Below, in pieces: positions 9,288 through 17,741 of a DNA stretch of 64,000 nt. The stretch comes from Mxb001 sp046046455. Its GTDB lineage: Bacteria; Actinomycetota; Actinomycetes; S36-B12. Under the pieces are notes generated by a model, which did not search any database, was not told the DNA's origin, and worked only from the letters and a program-made list of their open reading frames with translations. Position 1 is the first letter of the stretch. Each line of letters begins with the position of its first letter. Both the position numbers and the translations under genes were made by a program. The stretch covers positions 62,001-126,000 of the forward strand of contig JBJOJS010000066.1 of NCBI GenBank assembly GCA_046046455.1. Reading direction: 5' to 3'.

Positions 9288-9914
9288 CTACTTGGAGTAG
9301 AGCTCGACGATGAGCTGCTCCTGGACCGGGGTGTCGATGACCTGACGCGACGGCAGCGAATGCACGAGGATCCGCATCTGCGACGGGATGACCTCGAGCC
9401 ACGCGGGCACGGGGCGCTCGCCGATCTCGGCGTGTGCCACCACGAACGGCGTCATCTCGCGTGAGCCGGGGCGCACCTCGATGATGTCGTTTGCCTGGAC
9501 GCGGTACGACGGGATGTCGACCTTGTGGCCGTTGACCGTGAAGTGGCCGTGGCTCACCAGCTGTCGGGCCATGTCACGCGACTTGGCGAAGCCGGCACGG
9601 TAGACGACATTGTCGAGTCGCGACTCGAGGATGCGCATGAGGTTGTCGCCGGTCTTGCCGGTGCGACGGTGCGCCTCCTCGTAGTAGTTGCGGAACTGCT
9701 TCTCGAGGACGCCGTAGATCCGGGTGGCCTTCTGCTTCTCGCGCAACTGGAGCAGGTACTCACTGTCCTTGGAGCGGCCGCGGCCGTGCTGGCCGGGCGG
9801 GTAGGGGCGCTTCTCGAAGGGGCACTTCGGGGATTCGCACTTGGAGCCCTTGAGGAAGAGCTTGGTCTTCTCGCGTCGGCAGCGCTTGCAGTCCGCGTCG
9901 GTGTAACGAGCCAT
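9288..9914 (-). CDS. rpsD: 30S ribosomal protein S4 (zinc-binding type)
   Basis: 208 residues. Cys9, Cys12, Cys26 and Cys31 form the N-terminal zinc site of the C+ form of S4, so no zinc-free paralog is implied for this locus. The S4 RNA-binding domain is in the middle (RLDNVVYRAGFAKSRDMARQ). S4 starts assembly of the 30S body and in E. coli represses its own operon through the leader before rpsM. Confidence 0.97.
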   Translation of the reverse strand: MARYTDADCKRCRREKTKLFLKGSKCESPKCPFEKRPYPPGQHGRGRSKDSEYLLQLREKQKATRIYGVLEKQFRNYYEEAHRRTGKTGDNLMRILESRLDNVVYRAGFAKSRDMARQLVSHGHFTVNGHKVDIPSYRVQANDIIEVRPGSREMTPFVVAHAEIGERPVPAWLEVIPSQMRILVHSLPSRQVIDTPVQEQLIVELYSK

Positions 9915-9934
9915 GGTGTGTCAGTTCTCCGTTC

Positions 9935-10342
9935 TCAGACGCGGCGGCGCTTGGGCGGGCGGCACCCATTGAAGGGGACCGGGGTGACGTCTTGGATGGA
10001 GCCCACCTCGAGGCCGGTGGCCTGGAGGGAGCGGATGGCGGTCTCGCGGCCGGAGCCGGGACCCTTGACGAACACGTCGACCTTGCGCATGCCGTGCTCC
10101 ATGGCGCGGCGTGCGGCGGCCTCGGCGGCAAGCTGGGCCGCGAACGGCGTCGACTTGCGGCTGCCCTTGAAGCCGACCTGACCCGAGCTGGACCAGGCGA
10201 TGACAGCACCACTGGGGTCGGTGATGGAGACGATCGTGTTGTTGAACGTGCTCTTGATGTGAGCGTGCCCGTGGGCGATGTTCTTCTTTTCCTTGCGGCG
10301 CACCTTCTTGGCGCCCGCCTTTGCTCCGGTCTTGGGAGGCAT
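9935..10342 (-). CDS. rpsK: 30S ribosomal protein S11
   Basis: 135 residues from the ATG at 10340-10342 (MPPKTGAKAGAKKVRRKEK). An AGGAG ribosome-binding site lies 8 nt upstream. An in-frame upstream start (10361-10363) adds seven residues but lacks support. The end VPFNGCRPPKRRRV is the usual S11 C-terminus. It is 66 nt after rpsM. Confidence 0.97.
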   Translation of the reverse strand: MPPKTGAKAGAKKVRRKEKKNIAHGHAHIKSTFNNTIVSITDPSGAVIAWSSSGQVGFKGSRKSTPFAAQLAAEAAARRAMEHGMRKVDVFVKGPGSGRETAIRSLQATGLEVGSIQDVTPVPFNGCRPPKRRRV

Positions 10343-10408
10343 TCCATCTACTCCTGAGGTCATCGGTCCGCTGGTCGCCGGCGGTCGCCGGGTACGCAGA
10401 CCCGCGGA

Positions 10409-10789
10409 CTACTTCTTGCCGGCCTTCTTCTTGCCGGCGACGGTCTTGCGGGGGCCCTTGCGAGTGCGGGCGTTGGTGTGGGTGCGCTGGCCATGCACGG
10501 GCAGGCCGCGGCGGTGCCGGATGCCCTGGTAGCAGCCGATCTCGACCTTGCGGCGGATGTCGGCGGCAACTTCGCGGCGGAGGTCGCCCTCGACGCGGAG
10601 GTTGGCCTCGATCCAGTCGCGAAGGGCGACCAGCTGGTCGTCGGTGAGTTCGCGAGCCCTCAGGTCGGGGCTGATGCCGGTCGCTTCCAGCGCCTCAGCG
10701 GCGCGCGAGCGACCGACTCCGTAGATGTAGGTGAGCGCGACGGCCATCCGCTTATCGCGGGGCAGGTCGACGCCTACGAGACGTGCCAT
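10409..10789 (-). CDS. rpsM: 30S ribosomal protein S13
   Basis: 126 residues (MARLVGVDLPRDKRMAVALTYIYGVG at the start, the lysine-rich tail KKAGKK at the end). It contacts the A- and P-site tRNAs from the 30S head in known structures. It is the first gene of the alpha-type cluster and is preceded by an unusually long gap (202 nt) with two hairpins. Confidence 0.97.
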   Translation of the reverse strand: MARLVGVDLPRDKRMAVALTYIYGVGRSRAAEALEATGISPDLRARELTDDQLVALRDWIEANLRVEGDLRREVAADIRRKVEIGCYQGIRHRRGLPVHGQRTHTNARTRKGPRKTVAGKKKAGKK

Positions 10790-10834
10790 GGGTGTCCTCT
10801 TCTTCTCTTCGCGAGAGGTGTGGGTGCGGCACCG

Positions 10835-10948
10835 GTCCCCTCCACCCGGAGGGGTCCTCGGCCTCTCGTCCGAGGGTGTCGTCCCACAGCCTGCACGTGC
10901 CGGCCGTGGGGGTCGGGTCCCGCGTTCTGCGACCCGGTTGGGTCGCAG
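10835..10948 (-). promoter_or_regulatory. structured leader between rpmJ and rpsM (two hairpins)
   Basis: Hairpin A is CCCCTCC (10838-10844) with GGAGGGG (10849-10855) around a 4-nt loop. Hairpin B is a perfect 9-bp stem, CTGCGACCC (10927-10935) with GGGTCGCAG (10940-10948), loop GGTT. They lie in a 202-nt gap in an otherwise tightly packed operon, just upstream of rpsM-rpsK-rpsD-rpoA-rplQ. E. coli has an S4-controlled leader at the same place, so a regulatory role is a reasonable inference. Hairpin B could also be an attenuator. Confidence 0.45.
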
Positions 10949-10991
10949 TGGGGCGTGGTCGGGTTGTCTCCCCTCGCACGCGCGACGTGCG

Positions 10992-11105
10992 TCAGCCCTG
11001 GCGCTGCTTGTGGCGGACGTTGTCGCAGATGACCATGACCCGACCGTGACGACGGATCACCTTGCACTTGTCACAGATCTTCTTGACGCTTGGCTTGACC
11101 TTCAC
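10992..11105 (-). CDS. rpmJ: 50S ribosomal protein L36
   Basis: 37 residues from GTG 11103-11105, starting MKVKPSVKKICDKCKVIRR. Cys11, Cys14, Cys27 and His32 form the zinc ribbon of the zinc-binding L36 form. Length and sequence match the family exactly. It follows infA by 40 nt, the usual infA-rpmJ-rpsM order. Confidence 0.97.
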   Translation of the reverse strand: MKVKPSVKKICDKCKVIRRHGRVMVICDNVRHKQRQG

Positions 11106-11145
11106 CGGAATCCCAACTCTCTACCTGACTGCTGTCTGGCTGCTG

Positions 11146-11367
11146 TCACTTGTACCTGTAGACGATGCGACCCCGAGTCAGGTCGTAGGGCGACAGCTCC
11201 ACGACGACGCGGTCATCGGGGAGGATTCGGATGTAGTGCATCCGCATCTTCCCGCTGATGTGAGCCAGGACCTTGTGACCGTTGTCCAGTTCCACTCGAA
11301 ACATCGCATTGGGCAGGGACTCGGTGATCGTGCCCTCGAGCTCGATCGCGCCGTCCTTCTTTGCCAT
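11146..11367 (-). CDS. infA: translation initiation factor IF-1
   Basis: 73 residues, a single S1-like OB fold (MAKKDGAIELEGTITESLPNAMFRVEL in front, LSPYDLTRGRIVYRYK at the end). It binds the 30S A site during initiation. The 182-nt gap upstream probably carries its own promoter. Confidence 0.98.
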   Translation of the reverse strand: MAKKDGAIELEGTITESLPNAMFRVELDNGHKVLAHISGKMRMHYIRILPDDRVVVELSPYDLTRGRIVYRYK

Positions 11368-11467
11368 GCCCTCTGCTCTCCTTCGATCGGTCTCCTCGCA
11401 CGCTCACAACCCCGCTCCGGAGGGAGGGGGTGCGGACGAACGGGGAGGCCCGATGATCAGCCCGTCA

Positions 11468-11497
11468 AGTGTACGCGCGGGCACTCCTACGACCTAA
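11468..11497 (-). promoter_or_regulatory. candidate promoter of infA-rpmJ
   Basis: Minus-strand TTAGGT (11492-11497), an 18-nt spacer and TACACT (11468-11473). The -10 is good and the -35 weak. The predicted leader is about 95 nt. Confidence 0.35.
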
Positions 11498-11549
11498 TCG
11501 GGGTCGATTCGGACCTTTCATCCGCATTCCGGACACGCCGTTCACGGTG

Positions 11550-12335
11550 TCAGAGGCGTACGTCGTCGAGGGCCGTGAGCACCCACGGGCCATCCTCGGT
11601 AACCGCCACGGTGTGCTCCCAGTGGCTCGCGTGGGAGCCGTCGCTGGCCACGACGGTCCAGTCGTCGTCCAGGACGTGCACCCCGGGATCGCCGAGGACG
11701 ATCATGGGCTCGACGGCGAGGGCCATCCCCGGCACCAGGCGTGGACCCTTCCCCGGGCGGCCGTAGTTGGGCACCGCGGGCTCCATGTGCATGCTGGAGC
11801 CGATCCCGTGACCGACGTACTCCTCGATGATGCCGTACTGATCGCCCTGGGCGCGCACGTAGGACTCGACCGCATGCCCGATGTCGGAGAGGCGATTGCC
11901 CGGACGAGCAGCCCTCAGCCCGGCCCACAGTGACTCCTCCGTCACTCGCGAGAGTTCCGCCAGGTCGGCGGTGACGGTGCCCACGAGGACGGTGAGCGCT
12001 GCATCGCCGTGCCAACCGTCGACGATGGCGCCGCAGTCGATGGAGACGACATCGCCGTCCGCGATCCGCCGGTCCCCGGGGATGCCGTGGACGACCTCGT
12101 CATTGACGGAGACGCAGATGTGCGCCGGGAAGCCGTGATAGCCGAGAAACGAGGGGGTGGCCCCTTGATCCCGGATGGACTGGGCGGCGCACTCGTCCAA
12201 CTCGGCCGTGGTGACCCCGGGGCCGGTCATCTCGGCCACCCGCTGGAGCGTGCGGGCGACGACAAGGCCGGCCGCACGCATGACCTGGAGTTCGTCCGCA
12301 GACTTGATCTCGATGCGGTCGCGTGAGCGGAACAT
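11550..12335 (-). CDS. map: type I methionyl aminopeptidase
   Basis: 261 residues from the ATG at 12333-12335 (MFRSRDRIEIKSADEL). The pita-bread fold metal ligands are visible in VSIDCGAIVDGWHGDAA (two Asp), EYVGHGIG (His) and the C-terminal Glu residues of AVEPMIVLG and SHWEHTVAVTEDG. It removes initiator methionine from new proteins. The start is one base after the adk stop (TGACATG), so translation is coupled. Longer in-frame starts fall inside adk and are rejected. Confidence 0.96.
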   Translation of the reverse strand: MFRSRDRIEIKSADELQVMRAAGLVVARTLQRVAEMTGPGVTTAELDECAAQSIRDQGATPSFLGYHGFPAHICVSVNDEVVHGIPGDRRIADGDVVSIDCGAIVDGWHGDAALTVLVGTVTADLAELSRVTEESLWAGLRAARPGNRLSDIGHAVESYVRAQGDQYGIIEEYVGHGIGSSMHMEPAVPNYGRPGKGPRLVPGMALAVEPMIVLGDPGVHVLDDDWTVVASDGSHASHWEHTVAVTEDGPWVLTALDDVRL

Positions 12336-12336
12336 G

Positions 12337-12900
12337 TCAGTCGCGCAGCGCGGAGAGGATCCGCTCGGTGACCTCGGCCACGTCGCCCATGCCGTCCACC
12401 TGCAGGAGGATCCCCCGCTCGCGGTAGACCGCGATGAGCGGTGCCGTCTGCTCGAAGTAGACCTCCAGACGACGTCGAATGACATCGGCGGTGTCGTCTG
12501 CGCGCCCCTGCTCCTGTGCCCGCTTGAGCAGACGACCGACGACCTCATCGGTGTCTACCGTCAACTCGATCACGCGATCGAGGCGGGAGCCATCGGACTC
12601 CAGCATCATGTCGAGTTCGGTGACCTGCTCGAGCGTGCGCGGATAGCCGTCGAGCATGAAGCCCGGACGGCAGTCGTCGTGCGAGATGCGATCACGCACC
12701 ATGGCGTTGGTGATCGAGTCGGGGACGTACTCACCGGCGTCCATGTAGCGCTGGGCTTCCTCGCCCAACGGCGTGCCTGCGCTGACATTGGCGCGGAAGA
12801 TGTCGCCCGTGCTGATGTGAGGGACACCGAGCGCCGAGGCGACGACGACCGCCTGGGTGCCCTTGCCGGCCCCGGGAGGTCCCATGATGAGGAGCCTCAT
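12337..12900 (-). CDS. adk: adenylate kinase (short-lid form)
   Basis: 187 residues. The P-loop is GPPGAGKGT (7-15), and the NMP-binding region has STGDIFRANV. DGYPRTLEQ is the conserved Asp-Gly-x-Pro-Arg motif. There is no long Cys-containing lid insertion, so this is the short form usual in actinobacteria. It interconverts ATP plus AMP and two ADP. Its ATG overlaps the secY stop (TGATG), indicating translational coupling. Confidence 0.97.
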   Translation of the reverse strand: MRLLIMGPPGAGKGTQAVVVASALGVPHISTGDIFRANVSAGTPLGEEAQRYMDAGEYVPDSITNAMVRDRISHDDCRPGFMLDGYPRTLEQVTELDMMLESDGSRLDRVIELTVDTDEVVGRLLKRAQEQGRADDTADVIRRRLEVYFEQTAPLIAVYRERGILLQVDGMGDVAEVTERILSALRD

Positions 12901-14198
12901 CAGCGGAGGAAGCCCTCATAGTTGCGCTGCTGCAGCTGGGAGTCGATCTGCTTCACCGTGTCGAGGCCGACGCCGACCACGATGAGGAGGCTGATGCCGC
13001 CGAAGACGAACTGGTCCCCGATGCCGATGAGGTTGAAGGCGAAGACCGGCATCACGGCGATGAGGCCGAGGTAGATCGAGCCGGGGAAGGTGAGGCGGTT
13101 GAGGACGTAGGCGAGGTACTCAGCCGTGGGCTTGCCCGCGCGGATACCCGGGATGAAGCCGCCGTACTTCTTCATGTTGTCGGCCACGTCAACCGGGTTG
13201 AAGGTGATCGACACGTAGAAGTACGTGAAGAAGATCGTGAGAATGAAGAAGACCGTGAGATAGACGGTCGACGTACCCGTGGAGAAGTTGGTCGCGATCC
13301 ACTGCGCCCACTCCGCCTGACTGCCCGTGAGCTGCACCAGCAGGGTCGGGAGGAAGAGCAGAGATGAGGCGAAGATGACAGGGATGACACCGGCCATGTT
13401 CATCTTCAGCGGGATGTAGGTGGACGTCCCGCCGTACATGCGGCGACCCACCATGCGCTTGGCGTACTGAACCGGGATGCGGCGCTGACCCTGCTCGATG
13501 AAGACGACGAGGGTCAGGACGACCAGGGACACCAGGAGCGTCAGGGCGAAGGAGAAGGTCCCGCGGCTCACGAAGACGTTGATGAACTGCGCCGGGATCG
13601 TGGCGATGATGGAGGTGAAGATGAGCAGCGACATGCCGTTGCCCACGCCGCGCTCGGTGATGAGCTCACCCAGCCACATGATCACAGCGGTGCCCGCCGT
13701 CATCACGATCACCATGACGATGATGAGGAGGGCGTTCTGGTTGGGGATCAACTGCTCGTTGCAGCCACTGAAGAGCTGGCCCGGGGTACGCGCGAGGGAC
13801 AGGATCGCCGTCGACTGCAGGATCGCCAGCCCGATGGTGAGGTACCGGGTGTACTGCGTGATCTTGGCCTGACCGGACTGGCCCTCCTTCTTGAGGGCCT
13901 CGAGCCGGGGGATGACGACCGTAAGGAGCTGCAGGATGATGCTGGCGGTGATGTAGGGCATGATGCCCAGCGCGAAGACCGACAGCTGCAGGAGTGCACC
14001 GCCGCTGAAGAGGTTGATGACCGCGTAGACGGAGTTGTCCGAGGTCTGGTCGATACACCGCTGAATGGCGGAGTAGTCCACACCGGGCGTCGGCACGACC
14101 GAGCCCAGGCGGAAGATCGCCAGCATGGCCAGCGTGAAGAGCAGCTTCTTGCGCAGGTCCGGGGTGCGGAACGCCGCGACGAAGGCGCTGAGGTGCAC
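12900..14198 (-). CDS. secY: preprotein translocase subunit SecY
   Basis: 432 residues with ten predicted membrane helices, the usual SecY length. The GTG start at 14196-14198 has a strong AGGAGG ribosome-binding site. The N-terminal cytoplasmic helix and plug region, the RRMYGG and GIRAGKPTAEYL loops and the C-terminal QLQQRNYEGFLR are typical. It forms the membrane channel with SecE (40738-40959). The 146-nt gap before it suggests a separate promoter for secY-adk-map. Confidence 0.97.
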   Translation of the reverse strand: MHLSAFVAAFRTPDLRKKLLFTLAMLAIFRLGSVVPTPGVDYSAIQRCIDQTSDNSVYAVINLFSGGALLQLSVFALGIMPYITASIILQLLTVVIPRLEALKKEGQSGQAKITQYTRYLTIGLAILQSTAILSLARTPGQLFSGCNEQLIPNQNALLIIVMVIVMTAGTAVIMWLGELITERGVGNGMSLLIFTSIIATIPAQFINVFVSRGTFSFALTLLVSLVVLTLVVFIEQGQRRIPVQYAKRMVGRRMYGGTSTYIPLKMNMAGVIPVIFASSLLFLPTLLVQLTGSQAEWAQWIATNFSTGTSTVYLTVFFILTIFFTYFYVSITFNPVDVADNMKKYGGFIPGIRAGKPTAEYLAYVLNRLTFPGSIYLGLIAVMPVFAFNLIGIGDQFVFGGISLLIVVGVGLDTVKQIDSQLQQRNYEGFLR

Positions 14199-14268
14199 GC
14201 TTACCTCCTGGGCGATGCGTCGGCATCACCGTGTGTCGTGGACGGGGACTGTCTTCCGGACCCGATGC

Positions 14269-14274
14269 AGCCTA
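14269..14274 (-). promoter_or_regulatory. candidate -10 element upstream of secY
   Basis: TAGGCT on the minus strand, about 70 nt before secY in the 146-nt rplO-secY gap. No convincing -35 is seen. A small hairpin (14287-14302, arms CCGGGAA and TTCCCGG) lies just upstream. Confidence 0.28.
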
Positions 14275-14344
14275 ACCTAGGCGGCCCCGGGAACCTTCCC
14301 GGTGATCCTGGGGGGATCCTGGGGGCGGGGGCCCGGTTCGACGG

Positions 14345-14785
14345 TCAGACCTTCTCGATGCTCCCACCGGCCGCGGCGATCTTCTCCTGTGCAGCGGCGG
14401 AGAAGGCCTGGACCTTCACCTGGACGGCAACGGAGATATCGCCCTGGCCGAGGACCTTGACCGGCTGGCCCTTGCGGACCGCGCCGGCCGCCACCAGGTC
14501 GGCAACGGTGACCGCACCGCCCTGGGGGAAGAGCTTGCCGAGGGCCGCGACGTTGACCACCTGGTAGGTGACAGTGTTGGGGTTCGTGAAGCCCTTGAGC
14601 TTCGGCAGGCGCATGTGCAGCGGCATCTGGCCGCCCTCGAAGCGCGCCGGCACCTGGTTGCGAGCCCGCGTGCCCTTCGTGCCACGACCGGAGGTCTTGC
14701 CCTTGGAGGCCTCGCCGCGACCCTTGCGGGTCTTCGGCGTCTTGGCGCCCGGAGCGGGGCGCAGGTGGTGAACCTTCAGAGCCAT
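14345..14785 (-). CDS. rplO: 50S ribosomal protein L15
   Basis: 146 residues; starts MALKVHHLRPAPGAKTPKTRKGRGEASKGKTSGRGTKG-type with the Gly/Lys-rich N-terminal extension and the conserved RFEGGQMPLHMRLPKLKGF. It is an assembly protein of the 50S core and the last ribosomal gene of the spc cluster, one base after rpmD. Confidence 0.97.
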   Translation of the reverse strand: MALKVHHLRPAPGAKTPKTRKGRGEASKGKTSGRGTKGTRARNQVPARFEGGQMPLHMRLPKLKGFTNPNTVTYQVVNVAALGKLFPQGGAVTVADLVAAGAVRKGQPVKVLGQGDISVAVQVKVQAFSAAAQEKIAAAGGSIEKV

Positions 14786-14786
14786 G

Positions 14787-14972
14787 TCACTCGACCTCCT
14801 CGACTGAGACGAGATGGGAGACCGTGGCGATCATGCCTCGGATCTCGGGGCGATCCTCCTTGACGACGGTGTCCCCGATGCGCTTGAGACCCAGGGAGCG
14901 CAGCGTCTCGCGCTGGCTGTGAGTCCCGCCGATCGGCGACTTCCGCTGAGTCACCTGCAGGCGCACGCTCAT
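14787..14972 (-). CDS. rpmD: 50S ribosomal protein L30
   Basis: 61 residues (MSVRLQVTQRKSPIGG, then TLRSLGLKRIGDTV), the usual length for bacterial L30. Its ATG overlaps the rpsE stop by 4 nt (ATGA), and rplO follows after one base. Confidence 0.97.
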   Translation of the reverse strand: MSVRLQVTQRKSPIGGTHSQRETLRSLGLKRIGDTVVKEDRPEIRGMIATVSHLVSVEEVE

Positions 14973-15577
14973 GACGCACCTGCCGCGCGCGCACGCAGGA
15001 GGGCCGCGGGTGCGACGTCCTCCAGGGGGAGTCCACGGCGGGCCGCGACCTCCTCGGGGCGCTCGAGATTACGCAGCGCCTGCACCGTGGCGTGCACGAT
15101 GTTGATGGCGTTGTCGGAGCCGAGCGACTTCGACAGGACGTCGTGAATACCCGCGCACTCGAGCACCGCGCGGACCGGGCCACCGGCGATGACACCGGTA
15201 CCGGGGGCTGCGGGACGCAGCAGGACGACACCTGCAGCAGCCTCGCCCGTCACGGGATGCGGGATGGTGCCCTGGATACGCGGCACCTTGAAGAAGTGCT
15301 TCTTAGCCTCCTCGACGCCCTTGGCAATGGCCGCCGGCACCTCCTTGGCCTTGCCGTATCCCACGCCCACGGTGCCGTCACCATCGCCCACGACGACAAG
15401 CGCCGTGAAGCTGAAGCGACGACCACCCTTGACGACCTTCGCAACGCGGTTGATGGTCACCACGCGCTCGAGGAAGGCGGACTTCTCCTCGCGGGGCGCG
15501 CGTTCGCGTCGCTCGCGGCGATCGCGTCCGCCCCCGGAGTTAGCGGCGCCGGTACCCCGGCGGTCCATTGTCGACAT
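14969..15577 (-). CDS. rpsE: 30S ribosomal protein S5
   Basis: 202 residues. After a ~35-residue Gly/Arg-rich extension come the S5 double-stranded-RNA-binding fold (LERVVTINRVAKVVKGGRR) and the C-terminal domain (AGIHDVLSKSLGSDNAINI). S5 lies near the mRNA entrance and affects decoding accuracy. A second ATG three codons in is an equally possible start. Confidence 0.97.
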   Translation of the reverse strand: MSTMDRRGTGAANSGGGRDRRERRERAPREEKSAFLERVVTINRVAKVVKGGRRFSFTALVVVGDGDGTVGVGYGKAKEVPAAIAKGVEEAKKHFFKVPRIQGTIPHPVTGEAAAGVVLLRPAAPGTGVIAGGPVRAVLECAGIHDVLSKSLGSDNAINIVHATVQALRNLERPEEVAARRGLPLEDVAPAALLRARAAGAS

Positions 15578-15597
15578 GCCTCAACCTCTCCTGACCG

Positions 15598-15981
15598 TCA
15601 GAACTCGAGGCCGCCCTCGCGGGCGCCCTCCGCTAGTGCCGCGATGCGGCCGTGGAACATGTTGCCGCCGCGGTCGAAAACCACCGTCTCGACGCCCGCC
15701 TGCTTGGCGCGCGACGCGACGAGCTCGCCCACCTTGCGGGCCTGGGCGGTCTTGTCCGTTCCGGAGGAGCGGACGTCCGCCTCCATGGACGATGCCGACG
15801 CGAGTGTGCGACCCGCACCGTCGTCGATGACCTGAGCCACGACGTGACGCGACGAACGAGAGACCACGAGCCGCGGGCGCTGGGCACTGCCGCTGATCTT
15901 CTTGCGCACGCGCAGATGACGCCGCGCGCGTGCGGTGCGCTTGGGGTTGCCCGATCCGATCTTCGGGGCGAAGGAGCTCAC
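15598..15981 (-). CDS. rplR: 50S ribosomal protein L18
   Basis: 127 residues, starting at a GTG that overlaps the rplF stop (GTGA). It has the 5S rRNA-binding segments RLVVSRSSRHVVAQVIDD and VVFDRGGNMFHGRIAALAEGAREGGLEF. L18 carries 5S rRNA into the central protuberance together with L5. Confidence 0.97.
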   Translation of the reverse strand: MSSFAPKIGSGNPKRTARARRHLRVRKKISGSAQRPRLVVSRSSRHVVAQVIDDGAGRTLASASSMEADVRSSGTDKTAQARKVGELVASRAKQAGVETVVFDRGGNMFHGRIAALAEGAREGGLEF

Positions 15982-16520
15982 TTCTTGCCCGCCTTCCCGG
16001 CCTTGCGCCTGACGACTTCACCCTCGTAGCGCACGCCCTTGCCCTTGAAGGGCTCCGGCTTGCGCAACTTGCGGATGTTCGCGGCGACCTCGCCGACCTG
16101 CTGCTTGTCGATGCCCATGACCTTGAACTTCGTCGGCGACTCGACCGCGAAGCTGATGCCTTCCGGGGCGGGGAAGACGATCGGGTGGCTGTATCCGAGC
16201 GCGAACTCGAGGTCCTGGCCCTTGGCCTGGACCCGGTAGCCCGTGCCCACGATCTCGAGGCCCTTCTCGTAGCCCTCGGTCACCCCGACGACCATGTTGG
16301 AGATCAGGGTGCGCGTGAGACCGTGACGGGCGCGGGAATCGCGCTCGTCGTTGGGGCGCGTCACCGCGAGGGTGCCGTCATCTTGACGCTCGACGGCGAT
16401 GGGCTCCACAACCGTGTGCGTCAGGGTGCCCTTAGGCCCCTTGATGGTGACGACCGAGCCGTCGACGGTCACATCGACCCCCGACGGGATGGTGATGGGC
16501 AGGCGTCCGATGCGCGACAT
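15978..16520 (-). CDS. rplF: 50S ribosomal protein L6
   Basis: 180 residues, starting MSRIGRLPITIPSGVDVT. The two repeated L6 domains are present, with the C-terminal signature EPFKGKGVRYEGE near the end. It lies close to the factor-binding site of the 50S subunit. It starts 9 nt after rpsH. Confidence 0.97.
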   Translation of the reverse strand: MSRIGRLPITIPSGVDVTVDGSVVTIKGPKGTLTHTVVEPIAVERQDDGTLAVTRPNDERDSRARHGLTRTLISNMVVGVTEGYEKGLEIVGTGYRVQAKGQDLEFALGYSHPIVFPAPEGISFAVESPTKFKVMGIDKQQVGEVAANIRKLRKPEPFKGKGVRYEGEVVRRKAGKAGKK

Positions 16521-16529
16521 AACTCCCCC

Positions 16530-16928
16530 TCACCAGACGTAGGCGAGGACTTCCCCACCTACGCCCTTCTGCGAAGCCTGGCGATCCGTGAGGAGGCCGG
16601 ACGAGGTGGACAGGATCGCGACGCCGAGGCCTCCGAGGACCTTGGGCAGCGCGGTGCTCTTGGCGTAGACGCGGAGGCCCGGCTTGGAGACGCGACGCAG
16701 TCCGGCGATCGAACGCTCGCGACTGGGGCCGTACTTGAGCTCGAGGATGAGGCTCTTGCCGACGGTGGCGTCCTCGACGCTCCAGCCCGCGATGTAGCCC
16801 TCCTGCTTGAGGATCTCGGCAATTCCTGCCTTGATCTTCGAATGCGGCATGGTCACCGCATCGTGATACGCGGAGTTGGCGTTGCGCAGGCGCGCAAGCA
16901 TGTCCGCGATCGGGTCGGTCATCGTCAT
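16530..16928 (-). CDS. rpsH: 30S ribosomal protein S8
   Basis: 132 residues from the ATG at 16926-16928 (MTMTDPIADMLARLRNA), which matches the usual actinobacterial start. An ATG two codons upstream (16932-16934) is also possible. The end KGVGGEVLAYVW is the standard C-terminus. In E. coli S8 represses the spc operon; no S8 target is obvious here. Confidence 0.96.
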   Translation of the reverse strand: MTMTDPIADMLARLRNANSAYHDAVTMPHSKIKAGIAEILKQEGYIAGWSVEDATVGKSLILELKYGPSRERSIAGLRRVSKPGLRVYAKSTALPKVLGGLGVAILSTSSGLLTDRQASQKGVGGEVLAYVW

Positions 16929-16983
16929 GGCCATCAGGCCCTTCTCGCCGCGGTATCCCCTCGGGGACCTACGGCGTCGTGGT

Positions 16984-17169
16984 TTACCAGCTGCTCTTGG
17001 TGATTCCGGGAAGCTGACCCGCGTGGGCCATCTCCCTCAGGCAGATCCGGCAGAGGCCGAACTTGCGGTAGACGGCGTGGGGACGGCCACAGCGGGTGCA
17101 GCGCGTGTAAGCGCGCACGGCGTACTTCGGCTTGCGCCGCTGCTTCTCGATCAGTGCCTTCTTCGCCAC
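16984..17169 (-). CDS. rpsZ: 30S ribosomal protein S14 type Z (zinc-binding)
   Basis: 61 residues. Cys24, Cys27, Cys40 and Cys43 form the zinc site of the short S14 form. The C-terminus LPGITKSSW is invariant in the family. It sits in the standard rplE-rpsZ-rpsH order, 2 nt after rplE. Confidence 0.97.
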   Translation of the reverse strand: MAKKALIEKQRRKPKYAVRAYTRCTRCGRPHAVYRKFGLCRICLREMAHAGQLPGITKSSW

Positions 17170-17171
17170 GG

Positions 17172-17741
17172 TCAGTTCTCCTTGAAGGGGAAGCCGAGGA
17201 GGCGCAGGAGAGCCCGCCCCTCCTCATCGTTCTCGGCTGTGGTCACGACCGTGATGTCCATTCCGCGGACGCGGTCGATCTTGTCCTGGTCGATCTCATG
17301 GAACATCGACTGCTCGTTGAGACCGAAGGTGTAGTTGCCGCGGCCGTCGAACTGCTTGCCGGACAGCCCTCGGAAGTCCCTGATGCGCGGAAGCGCGACC
17401 GAGAGAAGGCGGTCGAGGAACTCCCACATGCGATCACCGCGGAGGGTGACGTGCGCACCGATCGGCATGCCTTCGCGGAGCTTGAACTGCGCGATCGACT
17501 TGCGGGCCTTGGTCACCTGGGGGCGCTGGCCCGTGATCTCCGTGAGGTCGCGGATCGCGCCCTCGATGAGCTTGGAGTCGCGGGCCGCCTCGCCGACGCC
17601 CATGTTGACGACGACCTTCGTCACACGGGGAACCTGCATGATGTTCTCGAAGGAGAACTGCTCCTGCAGGGCAGGGACGATCTCCTCGCGGTAGCGCGAC
17701 TTCAGTCGCGGCATCTGGCGCTCGGTCATGGTGGTCATCAC
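17172..17741 (-). CDS. rplE: 50S ribosomal protein L5
   Basis: 189 residues. It has PRVTKVVVNMGVGEA and the P-site loop region near GNYTFGLNEQSMFHEI. It binds 5S rRNA with L18. Its first ATG overlaps the rplX stop (4 nt); several Met codons near the start (residues 1, 2 and 5) leave the exact start open by a few residues. Confidence 0.97.
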   Translation of the reverse strand: MMTTMTERQMPRLKSRYREEIVPALQEQFSFENIMQVPRVTKVVVNMGVGEAARDSKLIEGAIRDLTEITGQRPQVTKARKSIAQFKLREGMPIGAHVTLRGDRMWEFLDRLLSVALPRIRDFRGLSGKQFDGRGNYTFGLNEQSMFHEIDQDKIDRVRGMDITVVTTAENDEEGRALLRLLGFPFKEN

